A program made the translations under genes and the position numbers. From Parasedimentitalea psychrophila (GTDB lineage Bacteria; Pseudomonadota; Alphaproteobacteria; Rhodobacterales; Rhodobacteraceae), in NCBI RefSeq assembly GCF_030285785.1, contig NZ_CP127247.1, positions 3,991,501-4,055,500 of the forward strand: a stretch of 64,000 nt of DNA, in the 5' to 3' direction. The stretch's first letter is position 1. Each line of letters starts with the position of its first letter. Below, in pieces: positions 17,599-26,414 of this stretch. Below the pieces are notes generated by a model. The model was not told where the DNA came from and ran no database searches. It saw nothing but the letters and a program-made list of their open reading frames with translations.

Positions 17599-18858
17599 AT
17601 GTCGATTGAAAAAGTAGATACGCTCGTCGTTGGCGCTGGCCAGGCCGGTGTCGCCATGAGCGAACACCTGACCAGAAATGGCGTACCGCACGTCGTTCTT
17701 GAGCGCGATAGAATTGCTGAACGCTGGCGCACGGGGCGCTGGGATTCGCTGGTTGCCAATGGCCCTGCCTGGCATGACCGTTTTCCGGGTCTGGAGTTTT
17801 CCGATACCGATCCTGATGCCTTTGTGTCGAAAGACAGGGTGGCGGACTATTTCGTGGAATATGCGAATATGATCGACGCTCCGATTCGCTGTGGTGTGGA
17901 AGTAAAACAGGCCGAGCAGCTTGCCAATCGCCCAGGTTTTCGTGTTGAAACCTCTGACGGAGTGTTTGAAGCAAGAAACATTGTGGCCGCCACAGGTGCG
18001 TTCCAATGCCCGATCGTCCCGCCGGTTGTTCCGAAGGAAACGGACATCTTACAGATGCACTCGTTCGATTACCGCAACCCTGATCAGCTTCCTGACGGTG
18101 CTGTGATGGTCGTCGGTGCCGGGTCGTCAGGTGTGCAGATTGCGGATGAGCTGATGCGTGCCGGCAAGAAGGTTTACCTTTCCGTGGGCCCACATGATCG
18201 TCCACCACGCGCCTATCGCGGACGCGACAATGTATGGTGGCTTGGCGTTCTCGGCATGTGGGATGCGGCTGCGATGAAGCCAGGTACAGAACGTTTCACT
18301 ATCTGCGTAAGCGGTGCCCGCGGCGGCCATACGGTCGACTTTCGGGATCTGGCCGCCCAAGGAATAACACTCGTTGGTATGACGCAGAAATTTGAAGATG
18401 GCGTTTTGTCCTTCGAAGCAGATCTTGCCGAGAATGTCGCCAATGGCGATGCCGGCTATCTGTCGATGCTTGATGCAGCCGACGCTTATGTCACCCGAAA
18501 TGGGCTCGACTTGCCGGAAGATCCTGACGCGCGCGACTTTGGTCCCGTCCCGGAAAGTGTAAGCGATCCGGTTCGCGAATTGAATTTGGCCGAAGCCGGC
18601 GTAGCCTCAATTGTCTGGGCAACTGGATTTTCTCAGGATTTCAGTTGGTTGAAGGTCGATGCCTTTGACGAGGCGGGAAAGCCAAAGCACCAAAAAGGCT
18701 TGTCTTCAGAGCCTGGGGTCTATTTTCTGGGGTTGCCCTGGCAATCCTGCCGGGGGTCCAGTTTTATCTGGGGAGTCTGGCACGACGCCAAACATGTGGC
18801 GGACCATATCGCAACCCAGCGCAAATACCTGCAATACAGCGGGCCATCAGAAAGCTGA
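17599..18858 (+). CDS. flavin-containing monooxygenase-like NAD(P)/FAD oxidoreductase
   Basis: About 419 residues. N-terminal FAD Rossmann motif GAGQAG at residues 12-17; a second nucleotide-binding motif VVGAGSSG near residue 170, preceded by an FMO-type HSFDYRNPDQ fingerprint. Start at 17599 (MSIEKVDTLV), 8 nt after AAGGAC; an in-frame ATG at 17575 has no RBS. First gene of a long same-strand catabolic cluster. FMOs oxygenate amine N or other nucleophiles with NADPH. Here it may instead act as a reductase or oxygenase on a ring intermediate (inference). The substrate is unknown. Confidence 0.85.
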   Translation: MSIEKVDTLVVGAGQAGVAMSEHLTRNGVPHVVLERDRIAERWRTGRWDSLVANGPAWHDRFPGLEFSDTDPDAFVSKDRVADYFVEYANMIDAPIRCGVEVKQAEQLANRPGFRVETSDGVFEARNIVAATGAFQCPIVPPVVPKETDILQMHSFDYRNPDQLPDGAVMVVGAGSSGVQIADELMRAGKKVYLSVGPHDRPPRAYRGRDNVWWLGVLGMWDAAAMKPGTERFTICVSGARGGHTVDFRDLAAQGITLVGMTQKFEDGVLSFEADLAENVANGDAGYLSMLDAADAYVTRNGLDLPEDPDARDFGPVPESVSDPVRELNLAEAGVASIVWATGFSQDFSWLKVDAFDEAGKPKHQKGLSSEPGVYFLGLPWQSCRGSSFIWGVWHDAKHVADHIATQRKYLQYSGPSES

Positions 18859-19008
18859 TATCTTAGTTGCGTGGCGGGGAAGGTGGCATAAGCTTATCAG
18901 CGACTAGACAGACCGTTCTTTCAAATCAGAAACCCGATGTGAAATTCTAAGGGTGAAACGCGATCCGCAACTCTCTTTCTGGGGCGGTCGCTGCCTCAGG
19001 AGGCCAAA

Positions 19009-20541
19009 ATGATACGTACAGGTGCGCAGTATCGGGATTCGATTCGCGGAGAACGTGACGTCTATATCAATGGTGAACGCGTCAATGACGTCACCACTCA
19101 CCCTCAGTTTAAACCGCTGGTTGATATCCGCGCACGCCTCTACGACATGCAGCATGAAGAGACCAGCAAGGGGATACTGACCTATACCGAAGGCGGCGAA
19201 ACGTCTGCCATCGGGAACAAGCTGCCCTATAGCCAGACCGACTGGTGGTCCAAACGCCGCGCTACCGACCACGTGATGAACAAAATCGGTGGTGTGGTGA
19301 CCCGTGTCGGTGATGAGACCGTCGGCGAAATGTGGTCGCTTTTTGATGGTGCGGAGGTGCTGAACGAGATCGACCCGCAGTTTGCCAACAACATCGAAAC
19401 CCATATTTCCAATGTGGTAAAGGGGGATCCTTTCCAGATATCCGCGAATACTGACCCAAAAGGCGACCGCTCGAAACCGGCGCAGGATCAGGATCCGGAC
19501 ATGCTTTTGCATGTGGTCAGGGAGACCGACGCAGGCATCGTTGTGCGCGGGGCAAAGTATGAAACCGCAGCAGCCTATGCCAACCAGGCGTTCACCAAGC
19601 CAACCATCGCCAACTGGGGGTCGGAGGAGCTGTCGGAATATGCGGTGGGTTTCATCTGCGACCTGAATTCGCCCAACCTCAAATTCATTTGCCGCACCGG
19701 TTTTGCCGGGCGTGCGTCGGCTCAAGACTACCCGCTGGCCAACAAGTTTGATGAGGTCGACGCGCTGGTGATCTTTGACGACGTGCTGATCCCATGGGAG
19801 AACGTGCTGTTTTACCGCCATACCAAAGCGGCGAAGTTCATGCGCGCCTCGCTGCACAGATACACGGCCTTTGCCTTTATTCAGCGCAACCTGAAGTTCG
19901 CCGACATGATGATCGGCGCTGCCCTGTTTAACGTACGCCAGACCGGTCTGGACAAATATCAGGGTGTGCAGGAAAAGCTGTCTGCCCTGGCTTGCTATCG
20001 CGAGGGGATCAATGCGCATCTGACCGCCGCCATCGCTCTGGCAGAGAAATCTCCGGCTGGCTTGATGATGCCGAACCAGTCGCTGCTCTATGCGGGCCGC
20101 GTCCTCGCCTGTTCGCAACTGCATGAGGTGATGCACATCGCCCGCGAACTTTGTGGCGGACAGATCTGTGTAACCCCGGATGCCGCAACCTTTCATAATC
20201 CAGAGACCAAGCCGTGGATGGACAAATATTATACCATCAATGACGAATGGGCCGCCGAAGACCGCCGCAAGCTATTGGCATTGACCCGCGACATGCTCAA
20301 CTCAGATTTTGCGGGCCATCGCTTGTCTTTCCAGCTCTTCACCCAGTCTCCGCCCTTTGCGCATCTTGCTGCTGTATATCAAAACTTCGATTGGGACGGA
20401 CCGCTGGCCTTTGTCAAAGACGTCGCCGGTCTGTCCGACAAGGTGATGGGAGAACAATCTTTGAGCTCCAGGGACTCGGCGGTGTCGAGCTGGTTTTCGA
20501 ACGACATTGCGTCCCAAACGCCCGAAACATCAGTGGGGTGA
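19009..20541 (+). CDS. 4-hydroxyphenylacetate 3-hydroxylase (HpaB/PvcC) family flavin monooxygenase
   Basis: A 510-residue oxygenase component of a two-component flavin monooxygenase, fold related to acyl-CoA dehydrogenases. Family text includes the N-terminal TGAQYRDSIRGER segment, a central VIFDDVLIPWENVLFYRH block and the C-terminal HEVMHIARELCGGQ region. A strong RBS (CAGGAGG, 19000-19006) precedes the ATG. These enzymes need FADH2 from a separate reductase (HpaC type), and none is encoded nearby. With Rid, DUF1028 and aldehyde dehydrogenase genes downstream, attack on an N-heterocycle is more likely than phenol hydroxylation (inference). Confidence 0.9.
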   Translation: MIRTGAQYRDSIRGERDVYINGERVNDVTTHPQFKPLVDIRARLYDMQHEETSKGILTYTEGGETSAIGNKLPYSQTDWWSKRRATDHVMNKIGGVVTRVGDETVGEMWSLFDGAEVLNEIDPQFANNIETHISNVVKGDPFQISANTDPKGDRSKPAQDQDPDMLLHVVRETDAGIVVRGAKYETAAAYANQAFTKPTIANWGSEELSEYAVGFICDLNSPNLKFICRTGFAGRASAQDYPLANKFDEVDALVIFDDVLIPWENVLFYRHTKAAKFMRASLHRYTAFAFIQRNLKFADMMIGAALFNVRQTGLDKYQGVQEKLSALACYREGINAHLTAAIALAEKSPAGLMMPNQSLLYAGRVLACSQLHEVMHIARELCGGQICVTPDAATFHNPETKPWMDKYYTINDEWAAEDRRKLLALTRDMLNSDFAGHRLSFQLFTQSPPFAHLAAVYQNFDWDGPLAFVKDVAGLSDKVMGEQSLSSRDSAVSSWFSNDIASQTPETSVG

Positions 20542-20644
20542 TCTGCCCGTCAACCGCAGTGCCCATCTCGGTTGCAAAACATCAGTCTCACGTAGCTCCG
20601 CTACTGCTTCTTCGCTCATAATGCCTAACTTGATGGAGATCGAA

Positions 20645-21061
20645 ATGACCCATACACGGATCCGGAAATTCAACACATCCGAGACCTACCCGGAACAGAA
20701 CCTGGACAACGACCTGTGTCAGGCCGTCGTCACCCAGGGTGGAAAGACCGTTTACCTGCGCGGTCAATGCCCGCAGAACCTGGAGGATGCGGCAAATATC
20801 GACAGCCACGATCCCGTTGAGCAAACCCACAAGGTGATGCAGAACATCCGTCAGCTGATTGAAGAAGCCGGCGGTCAGATGGAGGATCTGGTCAAGGTGG
20901 TGGTCTATATCACTGACGTGCGCCACCGCGAGTCGGTCTATCGCACTATGGGCGAATATATCAAAGGGGTGTACCCGGTCTCGACCGGGCTGGTGGTTCA
21001 GGCCCTCGCACGGCCTGATTGGCTGGTTGAAATCGACGCCACCGCTGTAATTCCGGAGTAA
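20645..21061 (+). CDS. Rid (YjgF/YER057c/UK114) family enamine/imine deaminase-like protein
   Basis: About 138 residues. The C-terminal half has the Rid core: VVVYITDVRHRE, then LARPDWLVEIDATAV with an arginine (R123) aligned near the catalytic Arg that holds the substrate carboxylate in RidA. Start at 20645 with GGAG 6-9 nt upstream; the earlier frame overlaps the oxygenase gene and is not family-like. Rid proteins hydrolyse reactive enamines or imines formed by amine oxidation, which suits a pathway that opens or oxidises a nitrogen compound. Confidence 0.9.
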   Translation: MTHTRIRKFNTSETYPEQNLDNDLCQAVVTQGGKTVYLRGQCPQNLEDAANIDSHDPVEQTHKVMQNIRQLIEEAGGQMEDLVKVVVYITDVRHRESVYRTMGEYIKGVYPVSTGLVVQALARPDWLVEIDATAVIPE

Positions 21062-21065
21062 GAAT

Positions 21066-21740
21066 ATGACATTTTCGCTTGTCGCCCGCTGTGCAAAAAC
21101 TGGTATGTTCGGTATCGCAATTTCCTCTTCCTCCCCTGCGGTGGCGGCACGCTGCGCGTTTGCACGCGCCGGTGTCGGCGCTGTGGCTTCGCAGAATGTG
21201 ACCGACCCGACGCTTGGCCCGCTTGCGCTGGATTTGATGCAAAGCGGTCTGACCGCCAAAGAAGCCATCGAAACGGTGGTGGCGCAGGGCAAATTCATCG
21301 AATACCGACAGGTGCTGGCAGTGGGCCGCAGCGGCGGAACCGCCATTCACTCCGGCCCCCACTCGCTGGGAATCTGGACACAGGCCCAGGGCCAAAATGT
21401 CGCTTCGGGCGGGAACCTGCTGGCGAACGAAGGCGTGCCACAGGCCATTGTTGATGCGTTCCTGGCATCGTCTGGCCATCTTGGTGACCGGTTGATTGCG
21501 GCCATGCGCGCAGGCCTTGCGGCCGGGGGCGAGGCCGGGTCGCTACATTCGGCCGGGATGAAAATCGTCGACAAGGTCAGTTGGCCGGTGGCGGATCTGC
21601 GCTGTGACTGGACTGAGGATTGCCCAATCGAAGCCATAGCCACGGCATGGGACATCTACAAGCCACAGCTGGACGCTTACATCCAGCGCGCGCTCGACCC
21701 GCGTGAGGCACCGTCTTATGGCGTGCCCGGTGACCAGTGA
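21066..21740 (+). CDS. DUF1028 family protein, putative Ntn-type amidohydrolase
   Basis: A 224-residue cytosolic protein opening MTFSLVARCAKTGMFGIAIS, the characteristic DUF1028 N-terminus. The family resembles N-terminal-nucleophile hydrolases. Removal of Met1 would expose Thr2, a plausible nucleophile (inference). The gene starts 5 bp after the Rid gene and overlaps the frame of the next gene. The combination Rid + DUF1028 + aldehyde dehydrogenase points to hydrolysis of an amide or N-formyl intermediate. No member function is assumed as proven. Confidence 0.85.
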   Translation: MTFSLVARCAKTGMFGIAISSSSPAVAARCAFARAGVGAVASQNVTDPTLGPLALDLMQSGLTAKEAIETVVAQGKFIEYRQVLAVGRSGGTAIHSGPHSLGIWTQAQGQNVASGGNLLANEGVPQAIVDAFLASSGHLGDRLIAAMRAGLAAGGEAGSLHSAGMKIVDKVSWPVADLRCDWTEDCPIEAIATAWDIYKPQLDAYIQRALDPREAPSYGVPGDQ

Positions 21741-21763
21741 CCAGTGAAGGCAGGAAAACAGAC

Positions 21764-23260
21764 ATGCAGAATTACACCTATCAAGATTGGAAATCCCGTG
21801 CGGAACAGCTTTCCTTTCGGGGCCAGGCCTTTATTGACGGCAAATTCGTCAATGCGGTTTCCGGGAAGAGCTACGACAGCATCAACCCGGCAACAGGCGA
21901 AGTTATAACCACCGTTGCGGAATGTGACGCTGAAGATGTGGATCTGGCTGTCGCGGCAGGCCGTCGCGCCTTTGAAAAGGGTGTCTGGTCCCGCATGGCA
22001 CCGGGGGACCGCAAGGCGGTGCTGTTGAAACTGGCGGATCTGATCCGTGCCCATCTGGAAGAGATGGCACTGCTGGACAGTCTCGACATGGGCAAGCTGG
22101 TCACCGATGCGGTGACCGTTGACGCACCCGGAAGCGCACATTTTTTCCAATGGTATGCCGAAGCCATCGACAAGATCTATGACGAGGTAGCCCCGACCGG
22201 ACCGGGTGATCTGGCGCTGGTAAAGCGCGTACCCCTTGGTGTGGTCGGCGCGGTAACTCCGTGGAACTTCCCACTGGACATGGCGACCTGGAAGGCCGCA
22301 GCGGCCTTGGCTGCCGGCAATTCAGTGGTGCTCAAACCCGCAGAGCAATCGCCGCTTTCAGCTTTGCGCCTAGCCGAACTGGCGGCAGAGGCCGGCGTGC
22401 CTGATGGCGTGTTCAACGTGGTGCCTGGCTTTGGTGGGACCGCGGGCAAAGCGTTGGGTTTGCACATGGATGTGGATTGTCTGGCGTTTACCGGCTCGAC
22501 TGCGATCGGCAAGATGTTCATGCAGTATTCCGGTCAGTCCAACCTGAAACAGATTTGGCCTGAAACCGGAGGCAAGAGCCCCAACCTGATATTCGCGGAT
22601 TGCGAGGATCTGGACACGGCTGCGGATATGGCCGCATTTGGTATCTTCTTCAATCAGGGCGAGGTGTGCTCAGCAAATTCACGGATGTATGTCGAACGCT
22701 CGATCAAAGATGAGTTTGTGGAAAAGATGATCGCAAGGGCAAGCGCGACCCAGCCCGGCGACCCGCTTGATCCGGCTTCGAAAATGGGCGCGATTGTCGA
22801 CGAGAAACAAACCCGGGGCATCATGCGGTTTATCGAGGAAGGCAAGAAGACAGCCAATCTTGTCGCCGGAGGTGAGCGTGTCACAGTGGATGGCAAAGGG
22901 TGCTTTATTCAGCCGACCATTTTTGACGACGTTGCCCATAACGACCCACTTGCACGGGATGAAATCTTTGGTCCGGTTTTGTCGATGATTGCTTTCGACA
23001 GTGAAGATGAGGTCGTTGCAATGGCGAACGACAGTATCTACGGGCTGGCCGCCTCGGTCTGGACCGACAATCTTAGCCGGGCCTGCCGGGTGTCGGACCG
23101 GCTGAACGTTGGGACCGTGTCAGTCAACACAGTAGATGCATTGTCGGTTCAGACGCCATTTGGCGGCATGAAACAATCCGGCTTCGGGCGCGACCTTTCC
23201 TTGCACGCTCTTGATAAGTATACCGCTTTGAAGACAACCTGGATAAAGTACAAAGCCTAA
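21764..23260 (+). CDS. NAD(P)-dependent aldehyde dehydrogenase
   Basis: A 498-residue aldehyde dehydrogenase related to gamma-glutamyl-aminobutyraldehyde and betaine aldehyde dehydrogenases. Visible: TPWNFPLDM (N169-type asparagine), FTGSTAIGK (cofactor loop), ETGGKSPN with the general-base glutamate at about residue 267, and NQGEVCSA with the catalytic cysteine at about residue 302. Start 21764 follows AGGAAAACAGAC and the longer frame has no RBS. In this cluster it would oxidise the aldehyde released by ring opening. Confidence 0.92.
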   Translation: MQNYTYQDWKSRAEQLSFRGQAFIDGKFVNAVSGKSYDSINPATGEVITTVAECDAEDVDLAVAAGRRAFEKGVWSRMAPGDRKAVLLKLADLIRAHLEEMALLDSLDMGKLVTDAVTVDAPGSAHFFQWYAEAIDKIYDEVAPTGPGDLALVKRVPLGVVGAVTPWNFPLDMATWKAAAALAAGNSVVLKPAEQSPLSALRLAELAAEAGVPDGVFNVVPGFGGTAGKALGLHMDVDCLAFTGSTAIGKMFMQYSGQSNLKQIWPETGGKSPNLIFADCEDLDTAADMAAFGIFFNQGEVCSANSRMYVERSIKDEFVEKMIARASATQPGDPLDPASKMGAIVDEKQTRGIMRFIEEGKKTANLVAGGERVTVDGKGCFIQPTIFDDVAHNDPLARDEIFGPVLSMIAFDSEDEVVAMANDSIYGLAASVWTDNLSRACRVSDRLNVGTVSVNTVDALSVQTPFGGMKQSGFGRDLSLHALDKYTALKTTWIKYKA

Positions 23261-23287
23261 TACAACGCAAGGGATCGGGGAAACGCG

Positions 23288-24211
23288 ATGCTGAGATACA
23301 CTTTCAGACAGTTAGAGTATTTTGTTGCTGTCGGAGAGGCCGGAAGCATCGCTCTGGCCTCAGAAAAGGTCAATGTGTCGTCGCCCTCGATTTCGGCAGC
23401 AATCAACCAACTTGAAAAGGAATTCGGACTGCCTCTCTTTGTTCGTCAACATGCGCAGGGCCTGTCATTGACACTGGCAGGGCGGCGCATGATGGTGCAG
23501 GCAAAGTTTGTTCTTCAGGAAGCCAACAGATTGATCGAACTGGCCGGCGATATTTCCGGGTCTGTACGCGGTCCGTTGTCCATCGGATGCATGGTTACGT
23601 TTGCACAGGTTGTTCTGCCATCCGTGCGGCGAAGTTTCGAAACCGAATACCCCGAAGTGCGCGTGCGCCAACACGAACTAAACCAATCGGAAATATTTAG
23701 TGCCCTACGGCGAGCTGAAATAGATGTGGCACTGACATATGACCTCGAATTGCCTGCCGATCTGCAATTTGTTTCTCTGTTGGAGCTGCCTCCTTACGCC
23801 ATCGTCAATGAAACGCACCCATTGGCGCATCTGCCAGCGGTTTCCGTGGCGGAGCTAAAGAACCACCCGATGGTCCTGTTGGATCTGCCGTTTAGTACCG
23901 ACTATTTTCTGTCGTTCTTTACCCAGATTGACGCCAAGCCTATAATTGCCGAACGGACAAGGGATATGGCTGTGATGCGCAGCCTTGTGGCGAACGGGTT
24001 TGGCTATTCGATTGCCAATGTACGCCCACTGAATGATTTTTCGCCGGACGGGAAGCCTCTGAAATTCATTCCCCTTGTCGGAGCGGTGCGACCGATGCGA
24101 ATGGGGCTGTTAATGTCAACCGACGCGGAAGCCGCCAGTGTCGTGCGCGCTTTCGTCCAGCATTGCTATGATCGGCTTCAAAGTGGCAGCTTTACTGGCT
24201 TGAGTGGTTAG
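23288..24211 (+). CDS. LysR-type transcriptional regulator of the catabolic cluster
   Basis: A 307-residue LysR regulator: N-terminal winged helix with FRQLEYFVAVGEAGS and the recognition helix region SSPSISAAINQLEKEFGLPLF, then a periplasmic-binding-like effector domain. It starts 27 bp after the aldehyde dehydrogenase stop and is transcribed with the genes it presumably controls, instead of divergently as most LysR genes are. The effector is probably the pathway substrate or an intermediate. Confidence 0.9.
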   Translation: MLRYTFRQLEYFVAVGEAGSIALASEKVNVSSPSISAAINQLEKEFGLPLFVRQHAQGLSLTLAGRRMMVQAKFVLQEANRLIELAGDISGSVRGPLSIGCMVTFAQVVLPSVRRSFETEYPEVRVRQHELNQSEIFSALRRAEIDVALTYDLELPADLQFVSLLELPPYAIVNETHPLAHLPAVSVAELKNHPMVLLDLPFSTDYFLSFFTQIDAKPIIAERTRDMAVMRSLVANGFGYSIANVRPLNDFSPDGKPLKFIPLVGAVRPMRMGLLMSTDAEAASVVRAFVQHCYDRLQSGSFTGLSG

Positions 24212-24327
24212 AAACAGTCCCCCAAGGGGCGGTTAGCTTCCCCCTAATCAATGCTTTCACAAGCTTGTCTTTCGATCTTTGGGCGGCACGCTATTCTTAA
24301 GCAAACCCGCTTTCTGAGGAGGCAACA

Positions 24328-26397
24328 TTGCGCGATCCCCGCTACGATATACTTTTCGAACCGATGCAGATTGGTCCTGTCACCGCCAAGAACCGGCTCT
24401 ACCAGGTTCCACACTGCAACGGTGGTGGCTACCGCGACCCCTCGGCCGCGGCTGCCATGCGCGGCATCAAGGCCGAAGGCGGTTGGGGGGTGATCTTCAC
24501 CGAACAATGCGAGATGCACCATACATCGGAAATCACGCCCTTCATCGAGCTGCGGTTGTGGGAAGACAAAGACATCCCACAGCTTCGCAAGATGTCGGAG
24601 AAGATGAAAGAACATGGCGCGCTTGCGGGTATTCAGTTGGCCTATTCCGGTATCAATGGACCGAATCTGTACTCAAAAGAAGTGCCTATGGCGGTTTCCG
24701 CCATGCCGATCCGCACCTTTACCAACGATCCGATGCAGGCCCGCGCACTGGACAAGACCGACATCCGCGATTTGCGCCGCTGGTTTGTGAACGCTGCCAA
24801 ACGTTCAAAATTGGCCGGTTTTGACCTGATCTGCCTTTACGGTGCGCATGGGTTTGGAATATTCCAACACTTCCTCAGCCGCGCCACAAACCAGCGCAGT
24901 GACGAATATGGCGGCAGCCTGGAGAACCGGTCACGCTTTGTGAATGAGGTTATAGCCGATATCAAAGATGCTGTTGGCGACACTATGGGCATCACGCTTC
25001 GCGTCAGCCTTGATGAGACCATCGGCGACCTAGGTTTTTCCAACGCCGAAGTGCGCGATTTTGTCGAAATGAACAAGGATCTGCCAGATCTTTGGGATCT
25101 CGCACAGGGAACCTGGGAAGATTGTTCCGGTCCGTCGCGCTTCACAGGTGAGGGCGCGCAACAGGAGCTGGTCAGGGGCATTCACGATCTGACAGACAAA
25201 CCCATCGTGGGTGTGGGGCGGTTTACCTCTCCCGACACGATGGTCAAACAGATCAAATCAGGCCTGCTCGATTTCATCGGCTGCGCGCGGCCGTCGATTG
25301 CTGATCCGTTTTTGCCGAAGAAAATCGAAGAGGGTCGGATCGAGGACATCCGTGAATGTATCGGTTGCAACATCTGCATCACCGGTGACATGACAATGTC
25401 GATCAGCCGCTGCACCCAGAACCCGACATTCATGGAAGAATGGCGCAAGGGCTGGCACCCTGAAACGATGAACGCGAAAGGCGGCAGTTCCAATGTTCTG
25501 GTCGTCGGGTCCGGTCCCGCAGGGCTGGAGGCCGCGCGTGCCCTGTCCGAGCGCGGCTATGATGTTGCCATCGCCGAGGCCACAACCGAACTTGGCGGCC
25601 GCGTGGCGCGCGAGCGCCTCCTTCCCGGGCTCAGTGCCTGGGGACGGGTGCTGGAATACCGTGAATATCAGATAAGCCAGAAAGCAAACGTCGAAACCTA
25701 TTTCGACAGTGAACTGGACGCGGCAAACATCCTGGAATTTGGCTTCGAGAACATTTGCATCGCGACCGGTTCAAAATGGCGGCGCGACGGGGTGAGCCGT
25801 CAGCACGTGGTTCCCTTTGCCATCGATGCTTCCATGCCGGTTTTCACACCGGACGATATCATGGCCGGGAAGCTGCCCTCGGGCAAAGTGGTGATCTATG
25901 ATGATGACCACTATTACATGGGCGGCGTTCTGGCAGAGCTTTTGCGCAAGGAGGGTTGTGAGGTCACGATCATCACACCTGCGGCCTACCTGTCGGACTG
26001 GACCAACAACACCCTGGAACAGCATGCAATCCATAAGAACCTGGCTGAAATGGGCGTCGAGATCGTACTGAACCGGGGCGTAACCGAAATTGGCAGCGGC
26101 CATGTGGTGTCCAACTGCGTCTATACCGACACCACCACCCAGTTTGGATGCGAGTCCGTGGTGATGGTGTCATCGCGCCTGGAAAACAATCAGGTCTTCA
26201 ACGACCTGAAGGCGCGTGAATCCGAATGGCAGGACGCTGGGATTAAATCGGTCAAAATCATCGGTGACGCCAATGCGCCGGGTCCAATCGCCTGGGCCAC
26301 CTATGCCGGTCACCGGTATGCGCGGGAGCTGGATGGCGAGGATCCCGGTGATACGCTGCCCTTCCGCCGTGAAATCACCGAGCTGGCATACGATTGA
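24328..26397 (+). CDS. trimethylamine-dehydrogenase-like iron-sulfur flavoprotein (N-demethylase family)
   Basis: A 689-residue old-yellow-enzyme barrel (1-340) plus iron-sulfur and dinucleotide-binding domains (340-689). The start is TTG at 24328 after a near-perfect GAGGAGG. Residue C30 in NRLYQVPHC matches the cysteine that holds 6-S-cysteinyl FMN in trimethylamine dehydrogenase. Y171/H174 and D265 resemble its catalytic triad, and W263 resembles a wall of its amine site. C344, C347, C350 and C362 are [4Fe-4S] ligands, and GSGPAG (about 392-397) begins the ADP-binding domain. Relatives demethylate tri- or dimethylamine, dimethylglycine or N-methylproline. The substrate here is probably an N-methylated amino acid. 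Confidence 0.9.
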   Translation: MRDPRYDILFEPMQIGPVTAKNRLYQVPHCNGGGYRDPSAAAAMRGIKAEGGWGVIFTEQCEMHHTSEITPFIELRLWEDKDIPQLRKMSEKMKEHGALAGIQLAYSGINGPNLYSKEVPMAVSAMPIRTFTNDPMQARALDKTDIRDLRRWFVNAAKRSKLAGFDLICLYGAHGFGIFQHFLSRATNQRSDEYGGSLENRSRFVNEVIADIKDAVGDTMGITLRVSLDETIGDLGFSNAEVRDFVEMNKDLPDLWDLAQGTWEDCSGPSRFTGEGAQQELVRGIHDLTDKPIVGVGRFTSPDTMVKQIKSGLLDFIGCARPSIADPFLPKKIEEGRIEDIRECIGCNICITGDMTMSISRCTQNPTFMEEWRKGWHPETMNAKGGSSNVLVVGSGPAGLEAARALSERGYDVAIAEATTELGGRVARERLLPGLSAWGRVLEYREYQISQKANVETYFDSELDAANILEFGFENICIATGSKWRRDGVSRQHVVPFAIDASMPVFTPDDIMAGKLPSGKVVIYDDDHYYMGGVLAELLRKEGCEVTIITPAAYLSDWTNNTLEQHAIHKNLAEMGVEIVLNRGVTEIGSGHVVSNCVYTDTTTQFGCESVVMVSSRLENNQVFNDLKARESEWQDAGIKSVKIIGDANAPGPIAWATYAGHRYARELDGEDPGDTLPFRREITELAYD

Positions 26398-26414
26398 GGA
26401 GGAAAAGTGCATAA

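Noticed and set aside
18904-20196. 430-codon minus-strand frame opposite the HpaB-type gene
   Set aside because: It is fully antisense to a gene with clear family motifs; its translation has no recognisable domain and no ribosome-binding site. GC-rich codon bias explains the open frame.
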